The notes under the pieces: model-generated
Seen by the model: the letters and a program-made list of their open reading frames with translations, nothing else
Databases searched by the model: none
What the model was told of the DNA's origin: nothing
Source: Aeromicrobium endophyticum
GTDB taxonomy: Bacteria; Actinomycetota; Actinomycetes; Propionibacteriales; Nocardioidaceae
Direction of reading: 5' to 3'
NCBI RefSeq assembly: GCF_003586285.1
Contig: NZ_QUBR01000002.1
Location: 372,001 to 436,000, forward strand
DNA: 64,000 bases
In this document: positions 25,555 through 38,095 of the stretch, piece by piece
Position numbering within the stretch: the stretch's first letter is position 1
Layout of the letters: each line of letters starts with the position of its first letter
Program-made: the position numbers and the translations under genes

Positions 25555-26790
25555 TCAGGAGAAGTCGGCTTGGGCCTTCTTGGCCATCTCGAGGAAGGCC
25601 TGTTTGGACTCGAGGTCCTTCTGCAGGTCCTTGGCCTTCTTGGCGTCGCCCTTGGCCTCGGCCACGGTGAGCTTGTCCTGCACCTCGTCGATCGCGCGCT
25701 GGAGCTTGCCGATCATGTCGTCGGCGCGCGCCGACTTCTCGGGATCGGTCTTCTTCCAGATGCTGTCGGTCGCGTCCTTGATGGCCTGCTCGACCTTGCG
25801 GATGCGCCCCTCGAGCTCGCTGATCCGGCCGCGCGGCACCTTGCCGGCGGCCTCCCAGCGGTCGGCGATGTCGAGCCACGCCTTGCGGGCGGCGTCGACG
25901 TTGGTGATCGGCAGCAGCTTCTCGGCCTCGGCGAGGATCTCGATCTTCTTCTCGGCATTGACCTCATACTCGGCGTCGAGCGCGCTGTTGGCCTCGTCGC
26001 GAGCCGTGAAGAATGCGTCCTGAGCGGCGCGGAAGCGCTTCCAGAGCTTGTCCTCGACGTTGCGGGGTGCCGAGCCGGCCTTCTTCCACTCCGTCATGAG
26101 GTCGCGGTACTTGCCGGCCGTCGGGCCCCACTCGGTGGACGTCGACAGCGCCTCGGCCTCGACGATCAGCTTCTCCTTGACGACCTTCGCCGCGTCGCGC
26201 AGCGTCGACTGCTCGCCGAAGTGGCTCTTGCGACGTCGGGTGTACGTGGTGCGCGCGGAGCTGAAGCGGTGCCACAGCTCGTCGTCGGCGGACTTGCTGA
26301 GCCGCGGCAGCGCCTTCCACTCGTCGAGCAGCGCGCGCAGCTTGTCGGCGCCGCTCTTCCAGTCGTTTCCGGCAGCGATCTTCTCGGCGTCCTCGGCGAT
26401 GCGCGTCTTGGCGGTCTGCGCCTCGGCGACCTTGGCCGCACGCTCGACCTTGCGCTGCTCGCGCTGCGCGTCGATCGCCGGCTGCAGCGCGTCGAGGCGC
26501 GTGACGAGCGAGGCGAGATCGCCCATCGCCTGGGCGTCGACGAGCTGGTTGCGGACCTTGGTGACGGCCTTGGCGGCGTCGTCGGGGGACACCGTGCCGC
26601 CCTTCAGCCGCGCCTCGAGCAGACCGACCTCGGTCTCGAGGCCCTCGAAGCGGCGGACGTACAACGACATCGCCTCGGCGGGGTCACCTCCGGGCCACTG
26701 GCCGATCAGTCGTTCGCCGTCGGTGGTCTTGACGTAGACGTTGCCGTCGTCGTCTACACGACCCCAGGGGTTCGTGGGCGCAGAACTCAT
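25555..26790 (-). CDS. DUF349 domain-containing protein
   Basis: 411 residues. It is almost entirely alpha-helical and coiled-coil, with repeated modules of the form LRALLDEWKALPRLSKSADD-ELWHRFSSAR and LMTEWKKAGSAPRNVEDKLW-KRFRAAQDAF, the DUF349 repeat. An N-terminal segment NPWGRVDDDGNVYVKTTDGE resembles a small beta domain found in the actinobacterial members. No enzymatic motif; function unknown. The start at 26790 is supported by a -10 hexamer seven bases upstream. It converges on relA across the repeat-flanked cassette and diverges from the metallo-hydrolase gene. Confidence 0.9.
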   Translation of the reverse strand: MSSAPTNPWGRVDDDGNVYVKTTDGERLIGQWPGGDPAEAMSLYVRRFEGLETEVGLLEARLKGGTVSPDDAAKAVTKVRNQLVDAQAMGDLASLVTRLDALQPAIDAQREQRKVERAAKVAEAQTAKTRIAEDAEKIAAGNDWKSGADKLRALLDEWKALPRLSKSADDELWHRFSSARTTYTRRRKSHFGEQSTLRDAAKVVKEKLIVEAEALSTSTEWGPTAGKYRDLMTEWKKAGSAPRNVEDKLWKRFRAAQDAFFTARDEANSALDAEYEVNAEKKIEILAEAEKLLPITNVDAARKAWLDIADRWEAAGKVPRGRISELEGRIRKVEQAIKDATDSIWKKTDPEKSARADDMIGKLQRAIDEVQDKLTVAEAKGDAKKAKDLQKDLESKQAFLEMAKKAQADFS

Positions 26791-26797
26791 GGGCGAC

Positions 26798-26803
26798 AGT
26801 CTA
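26798..26803 (-). promoter_or_regulatory. -10 element of the DUF349 gene
   Basis: TAGACT on the minus strand ends seven bases before the ATG at 26790, indicating a leaderless message. Confidence 0.55.
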
Positions 26804-26853
26804 GGGCGACGACCGGGGCGACGACTGCATGGAGGGCGTCCGCCCGTCTCGCG

Positions 26854-26859
26854 TACCCT
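26854..26859 (+). promoter_or_regulatory. -10 element of the metallo-hydrolase/hisS operon
   Basis: TACCCT ends seven bases before GTG 26867, so the operon probably begins with a leaderless start. It lies about 50 bases from the divergent -10 of the DUF349 gene. Confidence 0.45.
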
Positions 26860-26866
26860 GGCGGAC

Positions 26867-27558
26867 GTGCTTCTCACGTCATTCCCGGCCGGTCCGCTGC
26901 AGGCGAACTGCTACTTCGTCTCGCGTGGCCCCGGAGCCGGATGCGCCATCGTCGACCCCGGGATGGATGCGCTCGAGGGCGTCCGCCAGGTCGTGGCCGA
27001 GCACAACCTGAGGCCCGCCGCCGTCCTCGTGACCCACGGCCACTTCGACCACATGTGGAACGCGCAGGACGTCGCGGCCGAGTACGACTGCCCCGTGTGG
27101 ATCCACCCGGCCGATCGCCACCTGCTGAGCGATCCGATGGCCGCGATCTCAGGCCAGTCGGCCGCGATGCTGCGCTCACAGCTGGGCATGACCGACATGC
27201 CTGAGTTCGCCGAGCCCGCCGACGTCCGCGATGCCGTCGACGGGGCCGAGATCGAGGTGGACGGGCTGACGTTCACCGTCGACCACGTGCCCGGCCACAC
27301 CCCCGGCACGGTGTTTTACCGGGTCGACTACGACGGGCCGGAGGACGTCTCGCAGATCATGTTCTCCGGCGACTTCCTGTTCGCGGGCTCGATCGGCCGC
27401 ACCGATCTCACCGGCGGCTCGCACGACGAGATGCAGGCCAGCCTGCGCGACCGTGTCCTGCCGCTGCCGGACGACGTCGTGGTGCTGCCCGGGCACGGCG
27501 GCCAGACGTCGATCGGTCGCGAGCGTGCCACCAACCCGTTCCTGGCTGAGGTCGCCTC

Positions 27559-27562
<4 letters not shown>
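26867..27562 (+). CDS. Metallo-beta-lactamase fold hydrolase (glyoxalase II-like)
   Basis: 231 residues from GTG 26867. THGHFDHMWN is the metal-binding HxHxDH motif; VPGHTPGTVFY, SGDFLFAGSIGRTDL and LPGHGGQTSIGRERATNPFL supply the remaining ligands and are typical of the glyoxalase-II-like branch. The gene is regularly found just before hisS in actinobacteria. The true substrate (a thioester or other hydrolysable metabolite) is unknown. Overlaps hisS by four bases. Confidence 0.92.
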
Positions 27563-30674
<3,112 letters not shown>

Positions 30675-30687
30675 GCTCCAGATCGTC

Positions 30688-30775
30688 GGTTCACCACGCC
30701 GGCAGGGCAGGCCTCATCCCGGCGCGGCAAGCCGTCCGCGTCCGGACCGAGTTTGCCCTCCCGGCGTGGTAAACC
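30688..30775. repeat. Long imperfect inverted repeat between aspS and rarA
   Basis: Arms at 30688-30709 and 30754-30775 match in 20 of 22 positions (core ACCACGCCGG / CCGGCGTGGT). Inside, CCCGGCGCGGCAAGCCG (30718-30734) resembles the right arm CCCGGCGTGGTAAACCG, so it is effectively three copies of one roughly 17-bp unit, one inverted. It may end aspS transcription or be a dispersed palindromic element. Confidence 0.7.
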
Positions 30776-30795
30776 GCGGCGTCGGGACGGGCGGA

Positions 30796-30801
30796 TAGGC
30801 T
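30796..30801 (+). promoter_or_regulatory. -10 element of rarA
   Basis: TAGGCT ends six bases before ATG 30808; no ribosome binding site intervenes, indicating a leaderless message. Confidence 0.55.
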
Positions 30802-30807
30802 CGACCC

Positions 30808-32172
30808 ATGAGCTCTGACGGGTTGTTCGACATCCCCGATCCCGTCGTATCCACGGGGTCGTGCTCGGGCTCGCTGAGCGGAAACACGCACTCCTCCGCG
30901 CCCTTGGCCGTGCGCATGCGACCCCGGACGCTCGACGAGCTCGTCGGCCAGCAGCACCTGCTGGCACCGGGGTCGCCGCTGCGGCAGATGATCGACGGCA
31001 ACCAGCCGCTCACGATCCTGCTGTGGGGTCCGCCCGGCACCGGCAAGACGACGATCGCGAGCCTGTTGAGCGCGCACACCGACCGCCGGTTCGTCGAGGT
31101 CTCCGCGGTGTCGGCCGGGGTCAAGGAGGTGCGCGACACGATCGCCGGAGCACGACGCGCGCTCGCCCAGAGCGGCGTCGAGACCGTCCTGTTCGTCGAC
31201 GAGGTGCACCGGTTCAGCAAGTCGCAGCAGGACGCCCTGCTGCCGGGCGTCGAGAACCGCTGGGTCTCGCTGGTCGCCGCCACCACCGAGAACCCGCACT
31301 TCAGCGTCATCTCGCCGCTGCTGAGCCGCAGCCTGCTGCTGACGCTCGAGAGCCTCACCGACGACGACATCGGCGTGCTGGTCGACCGCGCGCTGACCGA
31401 CGAGCGCGGCCTGGCCGGGGTCGTCACCCTCACCGACGAGGCCCGCTCGCACCTCGTGCGGCTCGCCGGCGGTGACGGACGCCGCGTGCTGACGTACCTC
31501 GAGGCCGCGGCCGGGGCGGCCACGAGCCAGGGCAAGCACGCGATCGACGTCGAGGACGCCGCGCTGGCCGTCGACAAGGCGGCGGTGCGCTACGACCGTC
31601 AGGGCGATCAGCACTACGACGTCATCAGCGCGTTCATCAAGTCGATCCGCGGATCGGACGTCGACGCCGCCCTGCACTACCTGGCCCGCATGATCGAGGC
31701 CGGCGAGGACCCGAGGTTCATCGCCCGCCGCCTGATGATCCACGCCAGCGAGGACATCGGCATGGCCGATCCCACCGCGCTGCCGCTGGCCACCGCCACG
31801 GCCCAGGCCGTCGCCATGATCGGCTTCCCCGAGGCGCGCATCCCCCTGGCGCAGGCGGTCATCCATCTCGCCGCCGCCCCGAAGTCGAACGCCGTCATCA
31901 CCGCGATCGACGCCGCGCTGGCCGACGTACGGGCCGGAAAGGTCGGTGCGGTGCCGCCGGCCCTGCGAGATGCCCACTACTCGGGCGCCAAGAAGCTCGG
32001 CCACGGCCACGACTACCGATACCCGCACAACGACGCCCGCGGCGTGGTCGGGCAGCAGTACGCGCCCGACGACGTCGACGGCTCGACCTACTACGAGCCG
32101 ACCGAGCACGGGTTCGAGGCCCGCCTGGGCGAGCGTCTGGCGATGATCCGCTCGATCCTGCGCGACCGCTGA
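30808..32172 (+). CDS. rarA: Replication-associated recombination ATPase RarA/MgsA
   Basis: 454 residues. [18 protein letters not shown], Walker [10 protein letters not shown], Walker [20 protein letters not shown] and [18 protein letters not shown] identify the clamp-loader-like AAA+ RarA/WRNIP1 family. The C-terminal tetramerisation domain ([33 protein letters not shown]) is complete. It acts at stalled replication forks. A 20-residue N-terminal extension resembling a clamp- or SSB-binding tail (GLFDIPD) precedes the AAA+ core. Confidence 0.95.
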   Translation: MSSDGLFDIPDPVVSTGSCSGSLSGNTHSSAPLAVRMRPRTLDELVGQQHLLAPGSPLRQMIDGNQPLTILLWGPPGTGKTTIASLLSAHTDRRFVEVSAVSAGVKEVRDTIAGARRALAQSGVETVLFVDEVHRFSKSQQDALLPGVENRWVSLVAATTENPHFSVISPLLSRSLLLTLESLTDDDIGVLVDRALTDERGLAGVVTLTDEARSHLVRLAGGDGRRVLTYLEAAAGAATSQGKHAIDVEDAALAVDKAAVRYDRQGDQHYDVISAFIKSIRGSDVDAALHYLARMIEAGEDPRFIARRLMIHASEDIGMADPTALPLATATAQAVAMIGFPEARIPLAQAVIHLAAAPKSNAVITAIDAALADVRAGKVGAVPPALRDAHYSGAKKLGHGHDYRYPHNDARGVVGQQYAPDDVDGSTYYEPTEHGFEARLGERLAMIRSILRDR

Positions 32173-32210
32173 CCGCCCCGGCCACGCAGGTCGTCCGACC
32201 GCCCCCGCGA

Positions 32211-32216
32211 TAGGCT
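32211..32216 (+). promoter_or_regulatory. -10 element before the alaS-group small genes
   Basis: TAGGCT ends seven bases before ATG 32224, again a leaderless arrangement; this could be the main promoter of the long alaS-ruvX group. Confidence 0.5.
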
Positions 32217-32223
32217 CGACGTC

Positions 32224-32703
32224 ATGTCGACAGAGGTGTGGATCCTCGCGGCGACCGCGGTTCTGGCCGTGGTCGCGATCTGCGCTGCCGTCATCGCCGT
32301 CCGCGCCGTGCGCCGGGTCGGGACGATCGCCACCCAGCCCGTCGAGGATCCCGCGACCCCCGCCACCCGCGACGCGCCGGCACCGTCCGCCGACGTCATC
32401 GTCCACGAGGCCGTCGTCACGTCGTTGCCGACCGAGCTTGAGCCCCGCGTCGTCGAGGGCCGCCTGGTCGTGCCGCCCACCCAGCACCAGGTCGTGCAGG
32501 CCGCCCTCGGGCGCCCGGGCGTCCGCCTGTCGATCGCGCTGCACGGAGTCACGTACGCCTTGCGGGCCGAGAGCCGCGACCGCATCACCGCCCTGATGCG
32601 CCGTGAGTTCCGCAGGCGCCGGCGCGAGCGGCTGCAGGCCGGGCGCCGCGCCGTGCGCTCGACGCGCCCCACGCCGCCGTCCGACCAGTGGCTGGGCTCA
32701 TGA
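32224..32703 (+). CDS. Hypothetical single-pass membrane protein
   Basis: 159 residues. One N-terminal helix (WILAATAVLAVVAICAAVIA), a Pro/Ala-rich linker, then a small domain (LVVPPTQHQVVQAALGRPGV, HGVTYALRAESRDRITALMR) and a strongly basic tail (RREFRRRRRERLQAGRRAV). It occupies the place where streptomycetes carry a DUF948 gene before alaS, but I see no clear DUF948 pattern. Overlaps the next gene by four bases. Confidence 0.75.
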   Translation: MSTEVWILAATAVLAVVAICAAVIAVRAVRRVGTIATQPVEDPATPATRDAPAPSADVIVHEAVVTSLPTELEPRVVEGRLVVPPTQHQVVQAALGRPGVRLSIALHGVTYALRAESRDRITALMRREFRRRRRERLQAGRRAVRSTRPTPPSDQWLGS

Positions 32704-33011
32704 GGTCTCGTCTCGTCTGGTTCGTCGCCGGGTCGGCGGCCGGTGTCTACACCGCTGCCAAGGCCCGCCGCGCGGCCTACCGCCTCTCGGCCCCGGGCGT
32801 CGTCGACCAGGCCGCTGCCCTCGGCCTCGGCTGGCGCGAGCTCAGCGCCGAGGTGCGCGACGGGATGCTCGCCCGTGAGCGGCAGATCGCCCGCCAGCTC
32901 GCAGACGCCCCGGCCGCCGATGCGCTTCGCCTCGATGAGGCCCGACCCGACCACGAGCTCCCCGAGACCATCCGTCCCGATGTGACCCACCCCGATCCGA
33001 AGGCCACCTGA
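32700..33011 (+). CDS. Small membrane-anchored protein, DUF6167-like
   Basis: 103 residues. An N-terminal hydrophobic segment (RLVWFVAGSAAGVYTAAKARR) then an amphipathic region (WRELSAEVRDGMLARERQIARQ) and an acidic, Pro-rich tail. The F-x-x-G-x-A-A-G-V-x-x-x-x-K start and V-R-D-G-M-x-x-R-E block resemble the actinobacterial DUF6167 proteins that precede alaS; recalled from memory. ATGA and TGATG overlaps couple it to both neighbours. Confidence 0.7.
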   Translation: MRSRLVWFVAGSAAGVYTAAKARRAAYRLSAPGVVDQAAALGLGWRELSAEVRDGMLARERQIARQLADAPAADALRLDEARPDHELPETIRPDVTHPDPKAT

Positions 33012-35668
33012 TGCACACTGCGGAGATCCGCCGCCGCTTCCTCGACCACTTCGAGCAGGCAGGACACACGGTCGTGCCCTCGGCGCCGCTGCTGTTCGAC
33101 GATCCCAACCTGCTGTTCGTCAACGCCGGCATGGTGCCGTTCAAGCCCTACTTCCTCGGCCAGGAGACGCCGCCGTGGCAGACCGCCACGAGCGTCCAGA
33201 AGTGCGTGCGCACCCTCGACATCGAGGAGGTCGGCAAGACCACGCGCCACGGCACGTTCTTCCAGATGAACGGCAACTTCTCGTTCGGCGACTACTTCAA
33301 GGAAGGCGCCATCACGCATGCCTGGCGGCTCATCACGGGCTCCGTGGCCGACGGCGGTCTCGGCATCGACGCCGACAAGATCTGGGTGACGGTGCTGCAC
33401 TCCGACCAGGAGGCGCGCGAGATCTGGAGGCGCGTCGCGGGGCTGCCCGACGAGCGCATCCAGGACCGCGGGCTGCTCGACAACTACTGGCACATGGGCG
33501 TGCCCGGCCCGGGTGGCCCGTGCAGCGAGATCTACGTCGACCGCGGGCCGGAGTTCGGCCCCGACGGCGGCCCAGTCGTCGACGAGGACCGCTTCCTCGA
33601 GATCTGGAACCTCGTGTTCATGCAGGAGGAGATCGCCAACGTCCGGGCCAAGGACCAGTTCGACGTGATCGGCGAGCTGCCGAACAAGAACATCGACACC
33701 GGCATGGGCCTCGAGCGGGTCGCCTACCTGCTGCAGGGCAAGGGCAACCTCTACGAGATCGACGAGGTCTTCCCGGTCATCGAGAAGGCCTCGGAGGTCT
33801 CGGGTCGCACGTACGGCAAGGACCACGCCGACGACGTGCGGTTCCGTGTGGTCGCCGACCACGTCCGCAGCGGCCTGATGCTCATGGGCGACGGCGTGAC
33901 GCCCGGCAACGAGGCCCGCGGGTACGTCCTGCGTCGCCTGCTGCGCCGCGCCGTGCGGTCGATGCGCCTGCTCGGCTTCGAGGACCCGGCCCTGCCGCTG
34001 CTGCTGCCGGTGAGCCTCGAGCGCATGAAGGCGTCGTACCCCGAGCTCGAGGCCGACTTCCCGCGCATCGAGCAGATCGCGTACGCCGAGGAGGACGCGT
34101 TCCGCCAGACGCTCGGCAAGGGCACCCAGATCTTCGAGAGCGCCGCCGTCAAGGTCAAGGAGAGCGGAGGCTCGGGCCTGTCGGGCGAGGCCGCGTTCAC
34201 CCTGCACGACACGTACGGCTTCCCGATCGACATCACGCTGGAGATGGCTGCCGAGAAGGGCCTCAGCGTCGACGAGGAGGGCTTCCGCTCGCTGATGGCC
34301 GAGCAGCGCTCCCGCGCCAAGGCCGACGCGAAGGCCAAGAAGGGCAGCCACGCCGACACGACGGTCTACCGCTCCGCGCTCGACGCCAACGGCCCCACCG
34401 ACTGGCAGGCCTACACGACCCTGACCACCGAGTCGCGCGTCCAGGCGCTGATCGCCGGCGGCGCGACCGTCCCGGTGCTCGGCGCGGGCTCGGTCGGCGA
34501 GGTCGTGCTCGACCGCACCCCGTTCTACGCCGAGTCGGGCGGCCAGCACGCCGATGCCGGACACCTGCAGTGGGATGGGGGCCGCGCCGAGGTGCTCGAC
34601 GTCCAGCGCCCCGTGCGCGGGCTGGTGGTCCACCAGGTGCGTGTGCTCGACGGTGAGCTGACGCTCGACGCGCCGGTCGAGGCCGTCGTCGACGCCGAGT
34701 GGCGTCTCGGCGCCCGCCAGGCCCACTCGGGCACCCACGTCGTCCACGCCGCGCTGCGCGAGGTGCTCGGACCCACGGCGCTGCAGGCGGGCTCGTACAA
34801 CCGTCCCGGCTACCTGCGCCTCGACTACGGCTGGAGCGGCGCGCTGTCGCCCGACCAGCTGCACGGCGTCGAGGAGGCGTCCAACCGGGCGCTGCGCGCC
34901 GACCTGCCCGTCACGGCCAAGACCATGTCGCTGCCCGAGGCGCGCGAGTGGGGTGCGCTCGCGCTGTTCGGCGAGACGTACGGCGAGGACGTGCGCGTCG
35001 TCGAGATCGGCGGCCCGTGGTCGCGCGAGCTCTGCGGTGGCACGCACGTCGACCGGTCGTCGCAGATCGGCACCGTCGTCATCACGTCCGACGGCTCGGT
35101 GGGCGCGGGCAACCGGCGCGTCGAGGCGCTCGTCGGCATCGAGGGCTTCCAGTACCTCGCCAAGGAGCGCGACGTCGTCCGGCAGCTCACCGACCTGCTC
35201 AAGACCCAGCCCGAGGACGTCCCCGGACGCGTCAACGACCTGCTCGAGCGCCTGAAGGCCGCCGAGAAGGCCGCCGAGAAGATCAAGGCCGCCCAGCTGC
35301 TGGGCGCGGCCGGCGACGTCGCCGCGTCCGCGCGCGACGTCGGTGGCGTGGCCTACGTCGGTCACCACGCCGCCGGTGCCGCCGGGGGAGACGTGCGCAC
35401 GATCGCGCTCGACATCCGCAAGCGGCTCGCCGATCGTCCGGCCGTCGTGGTCGTCATCGGCGACGCCGGCGACAAGCCGGCCGCGGTGGTGGCCCTCAAC
35501 GAGGCCGCGCAGGAGCGCGGGCTGTCGGCCAACGACCTCATCAAGGTCGTGGGAGCGCAGATCGGCGGCAAGGGCGGCGGCAAGGCCGATGTCGCGCAGG
35601 GCGGCGGCACCGACGTGGCAGGCATCCCCGCGGCGCTCTCCGCGGTCGAGGCCGCCCTGGCGCGATGA
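33011..35668 (+). CDS. alaS: Alanyl-tRNA synthetase
   Basis: 885 residues. Charges tRNA-Ala and edits mischarged Ser/Gly. RRRFLDHFEQAGHTVVPSAP starts the class II core; QKCVRTLDIEEVGKTTRHGT, GDYFKEGAI and GVTPGNEARGYVLRRLLRR follow; the editing domain has RQAHSGTHVVHAALR (HxxxH) and RELCGGTHVDRSSQIG; the C-terminal domain includes GGGKADVAQGGG. Full length. First enzyme of a coupled group with ruvX. Confidence 0.98.
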   Translation: MHTAEIRRRFLDHFEQAGHTVVPSAPLLFDDPNLLFVNAGMVPFKPYFLGQETPPWQTATSVQKCVRTLDIEEVGKTTRHGTFFQMNGNFSFGDYFKEGAITHAWRLITGSVADGGLGIDADKIWVTVLHSDQEAREIWRRVAGLPDERIQDRGLLDNYWHMGVPGPGGPCSEIYVDRGPEFGPDGGPVVDEDRFLEIWNLVFMQEEIANVRAKDQFDVIGELPNKNIDTGMGLERVAYLLQGKGNLYEIDEVFPVIEKASEVSGRTYGKDHADDVRFRVVADHVRSGLMLMGDGVTPGNEARGYVLRRLLRRAVRSMRLLGFEDPALPLLLPVSLERMKASYPELEADFPRIEQIAYAEEDAFRQTLGKGTQIFESAAVKVKESGGSGLSGEAAFTLHDTYGFPIDITLEMAAEKGLSVDEEGFRSLMAEQRSRAKADAKAKKGSHADTTVYRSALDANGPTDWQAYTTLTTESRVQALIAGGATVPVLGAGSVGEVVLDRTPFYAESGGQHADAGHLQWDGGRAEVLDVQRPVRGLVVHQVRVLDGELTLDAPVEAVVDAEWRLGARQAHSGTHVVHAALREVLGPTALQAGSYNRPGYLRLDYGWSGALSPDQLHGVEEASNRALRADLPVTAKTMSLPEAREWGALALFGETYGEDVRVVEIGGPWSRELCGGTHVDRSSQIGTVVITSDGSVGAGNRRVEALVGIEGFQYLAKERDVVRQLTDLLKTQPEDVPGRVNDLLERLKAAEKAAEKIKAAQLLGAAGDVAASARDVGGVAYVGHHAAGAAGGDVRTIALDIRKRLADRPAVVVVIGDAGDKPAAVVALNEAAQERGLSANDLIKVVGAQIGGKGGGKADVAQGGGTDVAGIPAALSAVEAALAR

Positions 35669-36111
35669 GGCGAGGACGCCGACTCGGTGTCGACGTCGGC
35701 GACGCCCGTATCGGCGTGGCCGTCAGCGACCCGGACGGCATCCTGGCCACGCCGGTCGAGACGGTCGCGGCCGGGCCGTCGGCGATCGGACGCCTCGCGG
35801 CCCTCGTGCTCGAGCACGAGGTGCTCGAGTGCGTCGTCGGGCTGCCGATGGGGTTGTCGGGGCGCGAGGGCCCGGCCGCGGTGAAGGTGCGCGCCTTCTG
35901 CGCCGAGCTCGGCGAGGCCATCGACCCGGTGCCGATCCGGTTGTTCGACGAGCGCATGACGACGGTGTCGGCCGACGCCATGTTGCGGCACAGCGGGCGC
36001 TCCGCACGGGGCAAGCGCAGCATCATCGACCAGGCTGCCGCTACGGTGATCCTTCAAACGGCACTCGATGCCGAACGAACCCGCGGGTCAGCCCCCGGCG
36101 AGAGCGTGTGA
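35665..36111 (+). CDS. ruvX: Putative Holliday junction resolvase / 16S rRNA maturation nuclease RuvX (YqgF)
   Basis: 148 residues. RLGVDVGDARIGVAVSDPDG opens the RNase H-like fold with the first Asp; VVGLPMGLSG, LFDERMTTVSADAML and SIIDQAAATVILQTALD follow. YqgF takes part in pre-16S rRNA end processing in several bacteria. It sits after alaS and before mltG, a widespread order, and overlaps alaS by four bases. Confidence 0.95.
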   Translation: MRRGRRLGVDVGDARIGVAVSDPDGILATPVETVAAGPSAIGRLAALVLEHEVLECVVGLPMGLSGREGPAAVKVRAFCAELGEAIDPVPIRLFDERMTTVSADAMLRHSGRSARGKRSIIDQAAATVILQTALDAERTRGSAPGESV

Positions 36112-36120
36112 GGACATGGC

Positions 36121-37269
36121 ATGACTGATAGCGGACTCGATCTGGTGATGGGCGAGCCCGAGGGACCGAGGGGCCCAGGGCGTCGGCGCGCCGACACCCC
36201 GCCCCGCAAGCCGTGGGGCCGGCGCATCGTCGCGCTGGTCGTGGTGGTCGTCCTGGTCGCCGCGGTCGTCGTCGTGGGTGGCAAGGTCAAGGACCGGTTC
36301 TTCTCGAGCGCCGAGGACTACACCGGCCAGGGCTCCGGCTCGGTCACGGTGCAGATCCCCGAGGGCGCGGGTGGCCAGCAGATCGCCAACATCCTGAAGA
36401 AGGCCGGCGTGGTCAAGAGTGCCGAGGCGTTCTACCAGCTGAGCCTCAACGACAATCGCTTCGCCGCCGTCCAGGCCGGCAACTTCGCGTTGCGCAAGGA
36501 GATGTCGTCGGACGCCGCTCTCGGCGCGCTGGTCGACAAGGGCAACCGGGTCGAGGGCAAGGTCACGATCCCGGAGGGCGCGCGGCTCGACCAGGTCGTC
36601 GACATCATCGCGGCCAACACCAAGATCACGAAGGCTGATCTGCAGGCCGTGCTGGACGACCCCGGCAAGCTCGACCTGCCGGCCGTCGCCAAGGGCAACC
36701 CCGAGGGCTACCTGTTCCCGGCGACGTACGACGTCCCGCCCGGCACGACGGCGCTCGACCTGCTGCGCCAGATGGCGGCCAAGACCGTCGCCGTGGCGTC
36801 CGACCTCGACATCAGCACCCGGGCCAAGGCGCTTGGCTACACCGGCGAGCAGATCCTGACGGTCGCCAGCATCCTCGAGTACGAGGCCAACAACGACGAG
36901 GACTACGCCAAGGTGGCGCGCGTGCTCTACAACCGCCTCGACCGGGGGATGCCGCTGCAGCTCGACTCGACGGTGTCGTACGTCAGCGGCCGCAAGGGCG
37001 ACGTCTTCACGACGCCCGAGGAGCGCGACGCCGAGTCGGCGTACAACACCTACCAGAACCAGGGCCTGCCTCCGGGACCCATCGGCTCGCCGGGCGAGAA
37101 GACGATCGAGGCCGCCCTCAACCCGGCCGACGGCACGTGGCTGTACTTCGTGGCGGTCAACCTCGAGACCGGCAAGACGGTGTTCTCCGACACCCTGGCC
37201 GAGCACAACCGTGCCGTCGCCCAGCTGCGGGAGTACTGCAAGACGGCGCCCGAGGGCGTCTGCGGATGA
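36121..37269 (+). CDS. mltG: Endolytic transglycosylase MltG
   Basis: 382 residues. A basic cytoplasmic N-terminus and one membrane helix (about residues 38-56) anchor a LysM-like domain (VQIPEGAGGQQIANILKKAG) and the catalytic YceG domain: NPEGYLFPATYDVPPG, then ASILEYEANNDEDYAKVARV, where the first Glu is the expected catalytic acid, VLYNRLDRGMPLQLDSTVSY, and YNTYQNQGLPPGPIGSPG. It cuts nascent glycan strands and so limits peptidoglycan chain length. Confidence 0.95.
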   Translation: MTDSGLDLVMGEPEGPRGPGRRRADTPPRKPWGRRIVALVVVVVLVAAVVVVGGKVKDRFFSSAEDYTGQGSGSVTVQIPEGAGGQQIANILKKAGVVKSAEAFYQLSLNDNRFAAVQAGNFALRKEMSSDAALGALVDKGNRVEGKVTIPEGARLDQVVDIIAANTKITKADLQAVLDDPGKLDLPAVAKGNPEGYLFPATYDVPPGTTALDLLRQMAAKTVAVASDLDISTRAKALGYTGEQILTVASILEYEANNDEDYAKVARVLYNRLDRGMPLQLDSTVSYVSGRKGDVFTTPEERDAESAYNTYQNQGLPPGPIGSPGEKTIEAALNPADGTWLYFVAVNLETGKTVFSDTLAEHNRAVAQLREYCKTAPEGVCG

Positions 37270-37282
37270 GCGGATCGCGTCG

Positions 37283-38086
37283 ATGATCTGTGCCGTCGTG
37301 GGCTCGCCGATCGCCCACTCGCTGTCGCCGGTCATGCACCGGGCCGCCTACGCACAGCTCGACCTCGACTGGACGTACGAGCCGGTCGAGGTCGCGGAGG
37401 GTGCGCTGGCCGAGTTCGTCGGGGCGCTCGGCGACGACGTGCGGGGCCTGTCGGTCACGGCACCGCTCAAGCGCGAGGCCGCGCAGGTCGGCCACCAGCG
37501 CACGGGCGACGTCGAGGTGCTGGGCGTCGCCAACACGCTCGTCGTCGAGGACGGCCTGATCTCGGCGCACAACACCGACGTGCCCGGAGCCGTCGCGGCT
37601 CTGGGGGAGCGCGGTGTCGGCGCCCCCGTCACGGCGCGCATCCTCGGCGGAGGCGCCACGGCGGCGTCGATGGCCCTGGCACTCGTGCGCCTGGGGGTCG
37701 AGGAGGTCGAGTTCGTCGTCCGCGACGCGGCGCGCGCGGCCGAGGCCGAGGCCGTCGTGCGCGGTCGCGGCATCGGCGTGACGGTCCGGCTGCTCGAGGA
37801 GCCCCTGATCGATCGCGTCGACCTGCTGGTCTCGACCGTGCCGGGCGATGCCGTCGGCTCGCGGGCGTACGAGCTGGTCGACGCCTGCGCGGCGGTCTTC
37901 GACGTCGTCTACGACCCGTGGCCCACCCCGCTGGCGCACGCCGCCGACGAAGCCGGTGTCCGGGTCGTGTCGGGCATCGACCTGCTGGCCCACCAAGGCG
38001 CGCTGCAGGTCGAGCTGATGACCGGCTCGTCGGTCCCTCCACAGCTGCTGCGCGACGCCGCGCTCGGTGCGCTCGCGTCTCGCTAG
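37283..38086 (+). CDS. aroE: Shikimate dehydrogenase
   Basis: 267 residues from ATG 37283, 13 bases after mltG. GSPIAHSLSPVMHRAAY binds shikimate; LSVTAPLKREA has the catalytic Lys; HNTDVPG has the Asn and Asp; ILGGGATAASMALALVRLG is the NADP Rossmann motif; VYDPWPTPLAHAA follows. Fourth step of the shikimate pathway, clustered with aroC, aroK and aroB just downstream. Confidence 0.94.
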   Translation: MICAVVGSPIAHSLSPVMHRAAYAQLDLDWTYEPVEVAEGALAEFVGALGDDVRGLSVTAPLKREAAQVGHQRTGDVEVLGVANTLVVEDGLISAHNTDVPGAVAALGERGVGAPVTARILGGGATAASMALALVRLGVEEVEFVVRDAARAAEAEAVVRGRGIGVTVRLLEEPLIDRVDLLVSTVPGDAVGSRAYELVDACAAVFDVVYDPWPTPLAHAADEAGVRVVSGIDLLAHQGALQVELMTGSSVPPQLLRDAALGALASR

Positions 38087-38089
38087 GGT
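38084..38089 (+). promoter_or_regulatory. -10 element of the prepilin peptidase gene
   Basis: TAGGGT overlaps the aroE stop codon and ends six bases before GTG 38096, a leaderless arrangement. Confidence 0.4.
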
Positions 38090-38095
38090 CGGCTC

